64,000 nucleotides of DNA, taken from positions 9,677,584-9,741,583 of the forward strand of contig NC_053490.1 in the NCBI RefSeq assembly GCF_905171775.1, given 5' to 3'. The notes under the pieces were generated by a model. It did not search any database. It was not told where the DNA came from and saw nothing but the letters and a program-made list of their open reading frames with translations. This document shows positions 63,712 through 64,000 of this stretch, one piece after another; within the stretch, counting starts at the first letter, position 1, and the number at the start of each line of letters is the position of its first letter. The position numbers were made by a program, and so were the translations under genes. This DNA comes from Rana temporaria (Eukaryota > Chordata > Amphibia > Anura > Ranidae).

Positions 63712-64000
63712 AAAGATAAATTGGAGACATCAGGCCAAAATTTTCACACATGCCCGTTGCTACAGGACAGGCAAAACAAACAATTGCTTGGGGCCCCGAG
63801 CTGGCCTGGGGCCCCCAACTGCCCCTTCCCAGGCTGTAGCGTGGCCGAGCTCCTCTTCTTTCCTCCTGTCAGTCCGGGCCGAGTACCGCGCGGTACAGGA
63901 GATTCAGTGTCCTGTTCCCGGCCGGACTGACAGTAAGTGCACACTGAGTGCTCACTTCCTTTCAGTCCAGCCAGGAACACAGGAAACTGAATCTCCTGTA
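63712..64000. other. Partial foldback sequence at window edge, no gene
   Basis: CTGTCAGTCCGGGCCGAG near 63867 pairs with CGGCCGGACTGACAG near 63918, and CAGGAGATTCAGTGTCCTG near 63896 pairs partly with AGGAAACTGAATCTCCTG at the end. The element continues beyond the window. Confidence 0.55.

Overview
The window reads as intergenic DNA from a large, repeat-rich vertebrate genome. A frog of the ranid type is the best guess. That is inferred from the dense mixture of Tc1-like elements, foldback elements with TTAA target sites, hAT-like and Harbinger-like nonautonomous elements, several LTR ends of the form TGTAGCGCCC...GGGCGCTACA, and many minisatellites. Nothing bacterial or viral in gene organisation is present: there is no operon, no dense coding and no reverse transcriptase ORF.

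Layout. 1-9.6 kb: a C-rich minisatellite inside a hAT-like element, a Tc1 fragment with transposase remnant, then nested elements whose target-site duplications (TSDs) can be read. 9.6-18 kb: a rearranged Tc1 split by a hAT-like element holding a 35-bp minisatellite, further hAT and TTAA elements, and two TTAA elements in inverted orientation. 18.1-22.5 kb: the one gene-like locus. It has a 25-bp x 5 promoter-like array with TGATGTCA motifs, a TATA box, a coding exon with splice donor, a 963-bp intron, and an exon encoding about 27 decapeptide repeats followed by an SGNH/GDSL-hydrolase-like domain. A 546-bp foldback lies downstream. 22.5-31 kb: small tandem repeats, a tRNA-Gly(TCC)-like sequence, Tc1 and LTR fragments, and a TTAA element inserted into another copy of its own family. 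31-43 kb: a GATA microsatellite, more MITEs, a Harbinger transposase remnant, AT-rich repeats, and 60-bp and 12-bp minisatellites. 43-50 kb: an element carrying an almost 900-bp palindrome, a duplicated repeat block, and a MITE lying between two 112-bp direct repeats. 51-54 kb: a 32-bp minisatellite that amplified together with an embedded foldback element. 54-64 kb: LTR-like pieces, an inverted copy of the 44-45 kb repeat, an AATATTCG-rich element, and TTAA and Tc1 fragments.

The strongest biology is the split SGNH/decapeptide-repeat gene. Splice phase and reading frame agree across the intron and into the SGNH domain. The exception is a single missing base in the repeat array, which is either a real frameshift or a sequencing error. 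The rest is mainly a readable record of nested transposition: TSDs of 3, 4, 5 and 8 bp separate element classes, and empty sites for some insertions occur elsewhere in the same window. Long ORFs in the minisatellites were not accepted as genes. All family names rest on termini, TSDs and remembered motifs, not on database searches.
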